From Lachnospiraceae bacterium UBA7086 (lineage in GTDB: Bacteria > Bacillota > Clostridia > Lachnospirales > Lachnospiraceae), in contig DKZA01000032.1 of NCBI GenBank assembly GCA_002492525.1, forward strand, positions 2,336 to 34,184: a DNA stretch of 31,849 nucleotides. The letters run 5' to 3'. The first letter of the stretch is position 1, and every line of letters begins with the position of its first letter. Below are positions 1 through 7,069 of this stretch, piece after piece. Below the pieces are notes generated by a model. That model was given only the letters and a program-made list of their open reading frames with translations. It was not told the DNA's origin and did no database searches. The translations under genes and the position numbers were made by a program.

Positions 1-41
1 TCCTAAGCGGTAGGTCGGGTGTTCAAGTCACCTCGGGAACG
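1..41 (+). tRNA. tRNA-Arg (anticodon CCT), 3' part only
   Basis: The window begins in the anticodon loop. Base 1 fits U33, bases 2-4 (CCT) the anticodon, then AA at 37-38. The rest fits canonical spacing: 3' anticodon strand 7-11 (GCGGT), 5-nt variable loop 12-16 (AGGTC), T stem 17-21 and 29-33 (GGGTG/CACCT) around a TTCAAGT loop, acceptor 3' strand 34-40 and discriminator G41. CCA is not encoded. The 5' half lies outside the window, so isotype is read from the loop alone. Arg-CCT tRNA genes are frequent integration targets. Confidence 0.85.
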
Positions 42-51
42 CTGGAAACAT

Positions 52-90
52 AGCCGAAAGCCTTTGTTTTAAATAGGTTTTCGGCTTTTA
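52..90 (+). terminator. Rho-independent terminator of the tRNA gene
   Basis: A 12-bp stem (AGCCGAAAGCCT at 52-63 against AGGTTTTCGGCT at 75-86, one G-T pair) with an 11-nt loop runs into TTTT. It lies 10 nt after the tRNA 3' end. Confidence 0.85.
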
Positions 91-105
91 TAATATTAAA
101 TATTC

Positions 106-219
106 CTAAAACCAATACAACAACATTCAATATAGGTATTTGCTATTAATATGTTATGACCTTATATTAAAAGGCAAAGAACAGATGGCCCTGTAAGAAT
201 GAAAGAGTATTGGTTTTAG
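106..219. repeat. Perfect 13-bp inverted repeat flanking a promoter (candidate invertible element)
   Basis: CTAAAACCAATAC at 106-118 is the exact reverse complement of GTATTGGTTTTAG at 207-219. The 88 nt between the arms hold a sigma-70-like promoter pointing at the downstream lipoprotein gene. This matches the layout of invertible promoters in gut bacteria. A very long-looped hairpin with the following T-rich run is the alternative. No recombinase gene is in the window. Confidence 0.5.
140..168 (+). promoter_or_regulatory. Putative sigma-70 promoter inside the inverted repeat
   Basis: TTGCTA (140-145) and TATATT (163-168) are 17 nt apart, about 90 nt before the lipoprotein start. It is called by consensus match only. 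Confidence 0.45.
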
Positions 220-257
220 ATTTTTTATGCCGGTAAATGAAATGAGGAAAATAAAGA

Positions 258-1307
258 ATGAAAAAAACGGGAATCAAAGAATCCTTATGTGTTGCTGCAG
301 CATTTATCTTATCATTATGTCTTACCGGATGTGGAGCGGATGTTTCAAATTCCGAAATAGAAGAACTGGAGAAAGGATTATCTGCCGCTCAATATGAAGG
401 TGAGGATGGGTTTGCGGCATTTCTTGCCGGGGGAGGTGCGAAAACAGACCGGGAGGTTGTACAGTTTCTCTTAAATATTTTTTTGGCGAAAGAACAGAGC
501 GGTCTGACGTTGAATACGCAGGCGTTTGGGTGCAGTACTCTTTCCGTACAGAATACAAAAGGCGGTTATTTGTTTGGAAGGAACTTTGACTGGAATAGCT
601 GTGATGCACTTGTTGTTACATCCTACCCACCGGACGGTTATGCGTCTGTTTCCACGGTGAATCTGGACTTTATCCGTCAGGGAGCAGGGGCGGCCAGCGG
701 TCTGTTGAGCGATAAAACAATGACCATAGCGGCACTGTATGCACCATTAGATGGCATGAATGAGAAAGGTCTGTGTGTATCGGTCAATATGATTCAGGAT
801 GGGGCAGCTATTGAGCAGAATACAGAGAAGCCGGATATTACCACGACAACAGCCATCCGTCTGTTGCTGAACCGGGCGGCTACAGTAGAGGAGGCATTGG
901 AGCTGTTAGGGCAGTATGATCTCCACGCTTCCATGAATTACATGGTTCATTTTGCCATTGCGGATGCATCCGGGAACAGTGTGGCAGTGGAATATATCAA
1001 CAATGAAATGATTGTGGTGAAGACACCTGTTCTGACGAACTTTTACCTGGCGGAAGGAGAGAAGCAGGGAGTCGGTACGGCACAGTCTCATGAAAGATTC
1101 GATATATTGATGGAAACGATTGCAGGGAAACAGTCCATGACACAGACGGACGTAAGGGATGCTTTAGACAGTGTAAGCAAGGATAATTTCGGGGAGTTTG
1201 AGTCTACCGAGTGGAGTATCGTGTTTGATCAATCCGCGCTGACAGCAGTTTATTATCACAGGGAAAATTATGAGAAGGCATATTCTTTCCAAATCACGGA
1301 GAAATAA
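258..1307 (+). CDS. Lipoprotein of the linear amide C-N hydrolase (choloylglycine hydrolase) family
   Basis: This is a secreted, lipid-anchored Ntn hydrolase expected to cleave a linear amide bond such as a bile salt, N-acyl amino acid or penicillin-type amide; the substrate is unknown. A lipoprotein signal ends in LTGC with Cys25. The hydrolase core starts at Gly91-Cys92. Cys92, Arg108 and Asp111 (in GRNFDW) have the same spacing as Cys2, Arg18 and Asp21 of classical bile salt hydrolases. Asn168 (GMNEKGL), Asn261 (LTN) and Arg280 (SHERF) fit the remaining active-site residues. Start: ATG 258 with a GAGGAAA site upstream. Cys92 needs a free N-terminus, so a 66-residue lipidated propeptide would have to be cleaved off. 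It lies just downstream of a promoter framed by inverted repeats. The family is clear, the substrate is not. Confidence 0.85.
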   Translation: MKKTGIKESLCVAAAFILSLCLTGCGADVSNSEIEELEKGLSAAQYEGEDGFAAFLAGGGAKTDREVVQFLLNIFLAKEQSGLTLNTQAFGCSTLSVQNTKGGYLFGRNFDWNSCDALVVTSYPPDGYASVSTVNLDFIRQGAGAASGLLSDKTMTIAALYAPLDGMNEKGLCVSVNMIQDGAAIEQNTEKPDITTTTAIRLLLNRAATVEEALELLGQYDLHASMNYMVHFAIADASGNSVAVEYINNEMIVVKTPVLTNFYLAEGEKQGVGTAQSHERFDILMETIAGKQSMTQTDVRDALDSVSKDNFGEFESTEWSIVFDQSALTAVYYHRENYEKAYSFQITEK

Positions 1308-1308
1308 T

Positions 1309-1632
1309 TTGTATTTATATCTGCATCCCCTTTCCATGGAAGGGTTTTGTATAGAAGGGTTACGGGATTATCAGTTCTGTCAGACTTCCGGGACTTCCTT
1401 TGAAATGTTGGCGGAAACGGAAGACTTGGCAAAGCAGATTAAAGTAGCAGGGGAAATATACAGACAAGTAAGAAAATTGTTGGCAGATAAAAATCTGGAG
1501 ACCGTTCAATTTTCTGTTCGGTTTGTAGAACGGATCAAAGCGGACCAATATACGGGAAAGAAACCATTGATTATAAAAAGGATGGAGGATAAGGAAAATG
1601 ACAAGAATGAATATTATCGGGAAGCAATTTGA
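1309..1632 (+). pseudogene. 5'-truncated remnant, possibly the C-terminal end of a PaaK/CoF-synthetase-like adenylate-forming ligase
   Basis: The open frame directly abuts the stop of the preceding hydrolase and runs about 107 codons into the next gene. It has no convincing ATG start; a TTG at 1309 and an ATG at 1336 are the only options. The peptide has a helix-rich middle and ends in VRFVERIKADQYTGKKPLII. That resembles the strand-loop tail of phenylacetate-CoA ligase/coenzyme F390 synthetase-like enzymes, where a TGK motif precedes the last strand; this is recognition from memory and weak. All N-terminal nucleotide-binding motifs of such an enzyme are absent. It overlaps the start of the DUF3737 gene by 35 nt. 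A short functional protein of unknown type cannot be excluded. Confidence 0.4.
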
Positions 1633-2467
1633 CGAGGAGCGGGCGTTGTATCATTTACAGAACGCGGATGTGGAAGACTGCGTGTTTGCAGGGCCGGCCG
1701 ACGGAGAATCCGTACTAAAAGAATCTGTGGACGTGGGGCTTAAGAACTGTCGTTTTTCCCTGCGGTATCCTTTATGGCATGTAAAGGGATTTACCATGGC
1801 AGATTCTACCATGGATGACAAGACCCGCGCAGCAATCTGGTACGCAGAAAACGGCAGTATTACGGACAGTGTGCTGGGAGGGATCAAGGCGGTGCGGGAA
1901 TGTGCGCATATCCGCCTGGAGCGCTGTCAGGTGGATTCACAGGAGTTTGGCTGGAAGTCACAGGATATTACTTTGATGGATACGGATATTGTGTCTGAAT
2001 ATTTATTGATGAATAGTCGGGATGTAAAATTACGCAGCGTAAAAATGAAAGGAAAATATTCCTTTCAGTATATGGAAAATCTGGAAATAGAGGACTCTGA
2101 GCTGGACACAAAGGATGCTTTCTGGCACAGTAAAAATGTCACTGTGAGGGATAGTATTGTAAAAGGTGAATATCTGGGGTGGTTTTCCGAAAATCTGACA
2201 TTGATTAACTGCAGAATTATCGGAACACAACCTTTGTGTTACTGCAAAAACCTGAGACTGATAGACTGCACTATGGAAGACACGGATCTGTCCTTTGAAT
2301 ATTCGGATGTGAAAGCAGATGTGAAAGGCCATATCCTCTCCGTGAAAAATCCCAGATCCGGTTGTATCACTGCGGACAGTGTGGGAGAGGTTATCCGGGG
2401 AGATGCTGTCATGAAATGTACGGGAGAGGTCATACTCCGGGCAAAAACGGAAAAAAAGGCGGGATAA
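1598..2467 (+). CDS. DUF3737 family protein (right-handed parallel beta-helix)
   Basis: The 289-aa protein is built almost wholly of short imperfect repeats of about 20 residues (patterns such as 'V-x-L-x-N-C-R-F', 'L-x-L-I-D-C-T-M', 'V-T-V-R-D-S-I-V'), the signature of a pectate-lyase-like beta-helix. The opening 'IIGKQFDEERALYHLQNA' and the overall length match DUF3737 proteins, whose biochemical role is unknown. There is no signal peptide, so it is probably cytosolic. GGAGG at 1584-1588 lies 9 nt before ATG 1598; a second in-frame ATG follows at 1607. The next gene starts 2 nt after its stop, implying one transcript. Confidence 0.85.
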   Translation: MTRMNIIGKQFDEERALYHLQNADVEDCVFAGPADGESVLKESVDVGLKNCRFSLRYPLWHVKGFTMADSTMDDKTRAAIWYAENGSITDSVLGGIKAVRECAHIRLERCQVDSQEFGWKSQDITLMDTDIVSEYLLMNSRDVKLRSVKMKGKYSFQYMENLEIEDSELDTKDAFWHSKNVTVRDSIVKGEYLGWFSENLTLINCRIIGTQPLCYCKNLRLIDCTMEDTDLSFEYSDVKADVKGHILSVKNPRSGCITADSVGEVIRGDAVMKCTGEVILRAKTEKKAG

Positions 2468-2469
2468 AT

Positions 2470-2703
2470 ATGTTAAGCGGTTATCAGACAGAGGAAGAAT
2501 TGATTCAGAATATGGTAGATGCTGGCTGTGGGGAGACCACGGTTGCCGATGTGCTGGCTTGCTTAAAGCAGGGGCAGAAGAAAAAAGGGCTTTTGCTGTT
2601 GCAGGGGCAGAGGGAAACTCTGCTTGACGGGATTCACGCAGACCAGTCCTGTATAGAATATTTGGATACTGTTTTGAGCGGGATACGAAAAGGAGATACA
2701 TGA
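2470..2703 (+). CDS. Small helical protein of unknown function, paralogue of the protein at 4359-4583
   Basis: This encodes 77 aa beginning MLSGYQTEEELIQNM. It has a TEEELIQNMVDAGC start, a Lys/Gln-rich centre and a 'C-I-E-Y-L-D-T-V-L' end. The layout parallels the 74-aa product of 4359-4583 (end 'L-A-C-L-D-Y-M-I-A'), so the two are probably diverged copies of one clostridial small-protein family. Start ATG 2470 is 2 nt after the DUF3737 stop. The longer in-frame extension from 2362 overlaps DUF3737 coding sequence and is not used. Its stop overlaps the ATG of a LysE-type stub, so it was once coupled to an exporter gene. No function is known to me. Confidence 0.7.
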   Translation: MLSGYQTEEELIQNMVDAGCGETTVADVLACLKQGQKKKGLLLLQGQRETLLDGIHADQSCIEYLDTVLSGIRKGDT

Positions 2704-2789
2704 TAGCAGAATACTTGTGTAAGGGCTTGTTAATTGGCTTTATATTCGGGGTGCCTGCCGAAACTTGGTCAGGAGAGAACAGGGTATGA
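2700..2789 (+). pseudogene. 5' stub of a LysE-family exporter gene
   Basis: ATG 2700 overlaps the previous stop (ATGA) and follows AGGAG at 2691-2695. The first 20 codons read MIAEYLCKGLLIGFIFGVPA, a typical LysE/RhtB first membrane segment with its G-x-x-x-G-V-P-A motif. After codon 20 (about 2759) similarity stops; nine unrelated codons lead to TGA at 2787-2789, inside the start of the next gene. The remaining roughly 180 residues are missing. This looks like a deletion that fused the exporter start to sequence just upstream of the lipoprotein gene. The peptide is unlikely to function. Confidence 0.6.
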
Positions 2790-3331
2790 AAAAGATATGG
2801 TTGGTAATTATTTCCATGTGTCTGATAAGTGTTTTGGCTGGATGCGGCAGCCTGACGTCAGAGGAGGAACCGCAGCCAAGCTTAGCTGATATGGAGCTTC
2901 AAGGGCCATCTATAGAGTCTGATTCCACAGGGCAGCCCGAATCGGTGGAAGAAAACAGTTTTTTGGAGCAGGAAGAAATGAACATATGGATGAAAATTGA
3001 TAATGAGCCGGTTACCGTGGCATGGGAAGATAATGAGTCGGTCAGGGCGCTTAAGGAGCTTCTCCGCGAACAGCCTTTATTCATACAGATGTCCATGTAT
3101 GGAGGATTTGAACAGGTTGGTTCTCTTGGAACAAGCCTGACAAAGGAAGATGAACAGACAACAACACAGGCAGGAGATATTGTCCTGTATTCAGGCAGCC
3201 AGATCGTGGTATTCTATGGTTCCAATTCCTGGGCGTACACAAGGCTTGGAAGGATTACGGATAAATCCGCCAGGGAACTGGAGGAACTGCTGGGAAGCTG
3301 CGATGTGACGATTACGCTGGAATTACAGTAA
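2786..3331 (+). CDS. Lipoprotein with a cyclophilin-like fold domain
   Basis: This 181-aa precursor has a lipoprotein signal (MKKIWLVI...LAGC, Cys20), an acidic Ser/Glu-rich linker to about residue 65, then one domain of about 115 residues. That domain (M-K-I-D-N-E-P-V-T-V start, a 'DNESVRALKELL' helix, 'AGDIVLYSGSQIVVFYG', 'Y-T-R-L-G-R-I') fits the bacterial cyclophilin-like fold family. In these proteins the barrel is retained but isomerase activity is not established. Start ATG 2786 is chosen because AGGAG at 2771-2775 lies 10 nt upstream; the TTG at 2765 would add seven charged residues before the signal. It lies at the scar of a LysE deletion and faces a LysR gene tail to tail. A second such lipoprotein lies at 7483-8145. 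Confidence 0.75.
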   Translation: MKKIWLVIISMCLISVLAGCGSLTSEEEPQPSLADMELQGPSIESDSTGQPESVEENSFLEQEEMNIWMKIDNEPVTVAWEDNESVRALKELLREQPLFIQMSMYGGFEQVGSLGTSLTKEDEQTTTQAGDIVLYSGSQIVVFYGSNSWAYTRLGRITDKSARELEELLGSCDVTITLELQ

Positions 3332-3383
3332 AGGCTTTCCATGAATTATGTTTGCTAAAGTCATGTTGTGTGAGAGTTTCGGA

Positions 3384-4271
3384 TCATAGGTTATCGAGGC
3401 TTGTTTCCAAACGGCTTAAAAATAATTTTGCGGCCTTGGAAAAAACCTGATATTTTTTGGTAAAAAGAAAAACGTCTGACTGAAGCAAAGGAGATAAGGG
3501 ACGAAACGTCAAGGGATGATCTCCCGCGGTGTTGATCAGCTCATCGATACACAGGGCATAACCGATTCCGGCTTCCACCATAAGCCCTGCATTATAGATC
3601 AGGTTGTAAGTGGAGACAATATAAGGTTTTCTCTGAACATCTGTAAAATATGTAGTCAGCCGGTTGTTGTTGGAAGTCTGACTGGGCATGACCAACGGGA
3701 GGTCTGCCAGTTCCGCAAAGGAGATATTTTCTTTATTGGCAAGGGGAGAATCCTTTCGCATCAGGATACCCCATGTTTCATGCAGGGGGAGCTTGCGGTA
3801 ATCGTAGCGGGGACTGATTTCCGGTTCCAATAAAAAACCCATATCCAGAAGCCCTTTATCCAATCGCTCAATAATGGCATCCGCATTGCTGCTGAAAAAG
3901 TGGAAGTGAATGTCAGGGTATTCTTCCTGGATCGACCGGATAATCTGCATAATGGAAAAAGAAGAGCGATGTTCACCGCAGCCAATATAGATATCACCGG
4001 ATATACTCTGCTCATTTTCCCGAAAGGCACTTTCTGTTTTGTCCATCAGGGAGATAATTTCCCGGGCGCGGCCCCGCAGGAAAGTTCCCTCTTCTGTCAG
4101 AGTGATTTTTTTCTTGCCGCGGACTAAGAGTTGCTTGCCCAGAAGTTCTTCCAGATCCATCATTTGTTTGGACAATGTGGGCTGGGTGATATGGAGATAT
4201 TCTGCGGCTTTTGTAATACTCTGTTCTTCGGCAACGGCAAGGAAATATTGCAGCAGGCGTGTCTCAATCAT
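3384..4271 (-). CDS. LysR family transcriptional regulator
   Basis: The 295-aa protein has an N-terminal winged helix-turn-helix (residues 1-60, 'SITKAAEYLHITQPTLSKQM') and a LysR substrate-binding domain from about residue 90 with the usual 'GDIYIGCGE' and 'GIGYALCID' segments. Length is normal and nothing is missing. An AAGGAG site precedes ATG 4271. It is transcribed away from the small-protein/ABC block at 4359, and the shared 87-nt interval carries an AT-rich dyad that could be its operator. Its likely targets are itself and the divergent 4359-7467 genes; the inducer is unknown. Confidence 0.9.
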   Translation of the reverse strand: MIETRLLQYFLAVAEEQSITKAAEYLHITQPTLSKQMMDLEELLGKQLLVRGKKKITLTEEGTFLRGRAREIISLMDKTESAFRENEQSISGDIYIGCGEHRSSFSIMQIIRSIQEEYPDIHFHFFSSNADAIIERLDKGLLDMGFLLEPEISPRYDYRKLPLHETWGILMRKDSPLANKENISFAELADLPLVMPSQTSNNNRLTTYFTDVQRKPYIVSTYNLIYNAGLMVEAGIGYALCIDELINTAGDHPLTFRPLSPLLQSDVFLFTKKYQVFSKAAKLFLSRLETSLDNL

Positions 4272-4291
4272 TGGCGATGCTCCTTTTATTC

Positions 4292-4317
4292 ATAAAATCT
4301 ATTTACATATATTTTAT
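4292..4317. promoter_or_regulatory. Dyad in the LysR divergent intergenic region, candidate operator
   Basis: ATAAAAT (4292-4298) and ATTTTAT (4311-4317) form a perfect 7-bp inverted repeat with a 12-nt centre, giving a T-N12-A layout close to the LysR T-N11-A box. It lies between the LysR start and the divergent gene at 4359. AT-richness makes chance occurrence possible. Confidence 0.35.
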
Positions 4318-4358
4318 ATAGTTTTTTGTTATTTAGCAAGGGGATTGGGGGATCAGGT

Positions 4359-4583
4359 ATGCAGGAAAAAACAACAATCTTTCAGAGATTAACAGAGGAA
4401 GGCGTTGATTCCGCGATGTTGGAACGGTACCGGCATTTTCAGGATACAGGTAATATACGGGGGCAGTGCGGACTTATCTGCCGCTTCCGCAGGGAAAAGA
4501 GTGAAGAATTACAAAAAGGTAAAGAGCAGCTTGCCTGTCTGGACTATATGATTGCAAAGGTACAAAAAGCCGGTGAAAAATAA
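4359..4583 (+). CDS. Small helical protein of unknown function, paralogue of the protein at 2470-2703
   Basis: This 74-aa protein begins MQEKTTIFQRLTEEGVDSAM. It is charged and probably all-helical, with one Cys pair in the centre ('QCGLICRFRR') and a 'C-L-D-Y-M-I-A-K-V' end that lines up with the C-terminus of the 77-aa protein at 2470. Start ATG 4359 is preceded by a G-rich GGGGGATCAGG; an extension from 4326 would add an AT-rich leader with no ribosome binding site. It heads the ABC transporter block, 39 nt before the ATPase gene. In both copies the small gene sits next to a membrane transporter gene (a LysE stub in the other). Function is unknown. Confidence 0.65.
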   Translation: MQEKTTIFQRLTEEGVDSAMLERYRHFQDTGNIRGQCGLICRFRREKSEELQKGKEQLACLDYMIAKVQKAGEK

Positions 4584-4622
4584 TAATCCGATGAAGCAAA
4601 AAGTGTTTTTGGGGGCGGCAGT

Positions 4623-5396
4623 ATGAAGGGAAAGATGAAAGAGATCATTTTTCAGGGAACAGATATGATAAAAACCTTTGAAGAGACAAAAGTTTTACAG
4701 GGTATCAGCCTGGAACTGTATAAAGATGACTTTACAGTCATTATGGGTCCTTCCGGGTCCGGCAAATCTACCCTTCTTTATGCGGTCAGCGGAATGGATC
4801 GATTAAGTGAAGGGCAGCTTTTCTATAGAGGAAAGCGTTCAGAAATGACAGATATCGCCCATGCTACGGAAAAAGAACTGACTTATCTTAGGGCGGCGGA
4901 ATTTGGGTTTGTGTTTCAGAGCACTCACCTGATCAGCAGTCTGACTCTGGAAGAAAATATACGCATGGCGGGACTGATCTGCGGCTCTATGTCTGAAAAG
5001 GAGATTCGGAGAAAAACAGACGTACTGATTCATCAGATGCGCTTAGAAAAAGCCAAAGACAGACTGCCGGCACAGGTTTCCGGCGGGGAGGCGCAGCGGG
5101 CGGCCGTGGCAAGAGCTGTGGTTGCAGAGCCGGAGATTTTATTTGCCGATGAACCGACAGGAGCTTTGAACAAGGCAAATACAGAGGAGGTGCTGAATCT
5201 TCTGACAACACTTTATGCAGAGGGGCAGTCTATTTTACTGGTGACCCATGACAGAGAGGCTGCTTTGCGGGGAAACCGTATTCTGTATTTGGAGGACGGT
5301 TTCATTGTGGGAGAATTAGAGTTAGGTTCTTACCTGGGAAAAGATAGAGAGAGAGAATGGAAACTTGCTTCCTGGCTGGAAGGATTCCGTTGGTAG
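4623..5396 (+). CDS. ABC transporter ATP-binding protein (LolD/MacB type)
   Basis: The 257-aa ATPase has a complete nucleotide-binding domain: Walker A GPSGSGKST (about residues 40-48), Q-loop 'FVFQSTHL', signature VSGGEAQRAAVARA, Walker B 'ILFADEPTG' and switch His in 'LLVTHD'. The E-P-T-G-A-L segment is typical of exporters or mechanotransmission systems that pair with FtsX-like permeases, not of sugar importers. ATG 4623 follows a GGGGGCGG stretch; ATG 4635 is an alternative start. The permease gene follows 14 nt later. Because that permease is broken, this ATPase may have lost its partner. Confidence 0.9.
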   Translation: MKGKMKEIIFQGTDMIKTFEETKVLQGISLELYKDDFTVIMGPSGSGKSTLLYAVSGMDRLSEGQLFYRGKRSEMTDIAHATEKELTYLRAAEFGFVFQSTHLISSLTLEENIRMAGLICGSMSEKEIRRKTDVLIHQMRLEKAKDRLPAQVSGGEAQRAAVARAVVAEPEILFADEPTGALNKANTEEVLNLLTTLYAEGQSILLVTHDREAALRGNRILYLEDGFIVGELELGSYLGKDREREWKLASWLEGFRW

Positions 5397-5410
5397 TATG
5401 GGTGAATTGT

Positions 5411-7069
5411 ATGAAAAAATGTCAAATGCTGCTGAAAGCAGCCTGGAGAAAGCAAAAGGGTAGCATCTGTGGAATCTTTTTGTTGGTAACGGTTCTTTCT
5501 CTGTGCTTGTTTTCTTCCCTGACGCTATATGTCAGCGGAAGACAGTCTGTAAAAGCAGAGATGGAGTATCTTGGATTCGGGGATCTTACCATATGGATAA
5601 ATGGCGATAGGGGAAATCTGTCAGGAGAAATAGAAAATCTTTCAGATGTGGAGCGGGTGGTATGTCAGTCCCTTATTTTTGCAGGTTATGAGATAAACGG
5701 GCGTTATTCTGATAACGAGGGGCAGCTTCTTTATCCTGACAGCTCGGTTCCATACCGTTTTATTACCGGGGAGGGCGAGGAGCTGTCTGTATCGGAAATT
5801 GCACCAGGAACCGTTTATATTTCTCCGGCCATGAAATCTATCTATGATGTGGAAACCGGAGATATCATTCAGTTTGAGTTATCCCGCCAAGACGGTACTT
5901 ACGGGCTGACTGTGGCGGGATACTTTGCAGACGGTTTTATGGGAAGCTCCATGATGGACATGAAAAGTTTTCTGGTAAACAGAGAAGATTATGCTGCTAT
6001 GAAGGAGATTGTTCTTGCCGCGGATAAGGTGGATGCGCTGGGACGGGAAGGAGCCATGCTGCATATTTTCCAGGATTCGGAAAGCGATCTTTCGGCGTTG
6101 GATTTTTATAAACAGATTCAGGACAGGACGGATGTTTCCCTCTATACAGAATTTTCATACAGGCAGGAATCTATTTTAAGTTACATGCTTTTACTGCAAA
6201 ATATTCTTTCGGGTTTTCTGATTGCCTTTTCTGCGGTTTTATTCCTTGTCTGCATGATTGTGACAGGACACAGCCTGTCTGCGGTGGTGGAGCAGGATAA
6301 AAAGGATATGGTGGTTCTAAAAATACTGGGGATGTCCGGAAAGGAAATCCGAAAGGTATACTTTCTGCTGTATGGGGGAGTCATTCTGGCGGGACTGTTT
6401 CTCGGACTGACCTTTGCAGGAAGAATTGCCGGCAGTCTGGCAAAAGGGCTGATAACTTCTACAGGAATGTTGGTTTTGGTACAACGGCCTCTCTTACTCT
6501 GCGCTCTGCTGCTTATGGGACTGATCTTATCGTTTGCGGCTTTCTTATTTCTGCGGACAGGAAAGATACTGACGGTGGCACCTATGGAGACGATCAGGGA
6601 AACAGCAGGGGGTAAACGGGTGCGGACGGCAATCCGTCGGAAGTTTTTGGAATGGGATATTGCCATGCGGGAATTATGCTTTGGGAAAAAGAATTATATA
6701 GCATTATTCCTGATTGCTGCCTTTCTGGCGGTTTTTCTGGCTGTGCTCGGGCGGATGGGGACATGGCTGGGCCCAAATGGAGAGGGGCTGATGAATGTTT
6801 TCAGCGTGGCGGATCATGACCTGGGGGTGCAGCCTTTTAACAAAGAAGTACCGATGGACGAGATTGAGCGGGTCATAGAATGGTATTCACCTATCCGGGA
6901 AACCTATGAGCTGGCCATGGAGAGCGTCACGGTAAACGGGCAGGAATATGAGGCGAATGTGCTGAATGACACCGATTGGTTTCATATATTAAAAGGACGT
7001 GCCTGCGAGGGGAACAGCATCCTGATTACAGACACCGTGGCAAGTGAATTACAGCTTTCCATGTCATGA
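5411..7069 (+). CDS. FtsX-like ABC transporter permease, N-terminal part of a disrupted gene
   Basis: This is the 552-aa front part of an FtsX-like permease: first membrane helix (G-I-F-L-L-V-T-V-L-S-L), a large extracytoplasmic region, a three-helix FtsX core around 'VVLKILGMSGKEIRKVYFLLYGG', then a second extracytoplasmic region. The frame ends at 'TVASELQLSMS', in the middle of that second domain, just where related proteins continue to a last helical domain. That last domain is encoded by the next frame at 7066. Roughly 80-100 codons appear deleted, with a frame change at the joint. Start ATG 5411 (MKKCQML) is preferred over 5357, which would overlap the ATPase gene. Loss of function is likely; reinitiation at the overlapping ATGA could give two polypeptides. 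Confidence 0.75.
   Translation: MKKCQMLLKAAWRKQKGSICGIFLLVTVLSLCLFSSLTLYVSGRQSVKAEMEYLGFGDLTIWINGDRGNLSGEIENLSDVERVVCQSLIFAGYEINGRYSDNEGQLLYPDSSVPYRFITGEGEELSVSEIAPGTVYISPAMKSIYDVETGDIIQFELSRQDGTYGLTVAGYFADGFMGSSMMDMKSFLVNREDYAAMKEIVLAADKVDALGREGAMLHIFQDSESDLSALDFYKQIQDRTDVSLYTEFSYRQESILSYMLLLQNILSGFLIAFSAVLFLVCMIVTGHSLSAVVEQDKKDMVVLKILGMSGKEIRKVYFLLYGGVILAGLFLGLTFAGRIAGSLAKGLITSTGMLVLVQRPLLLCALLLMGLILSFAAFLFLRTGKILTVAPMETIRETAGGKRVRTAIRRKFLEWDIAMRELCFGKKNYIALFLIAAFLAVFLAVLGRMGTWLGPNGEGLMNVFSVADHDLGVQPFNKEVPMDEIERVIEWYSPIRETYELAMESVTVNGQEYEANVLNDTDWFHILKGRACEGNSILITDTVASELQLSMS

Noticed and set aside
2030..2701. 223-codon open frame on the minus strand opposite DUF3737 and the small gene
   Set aside because: It is antisense to two supported genes, low in recognisable domains, and lacks a convincing ribosome binding site.
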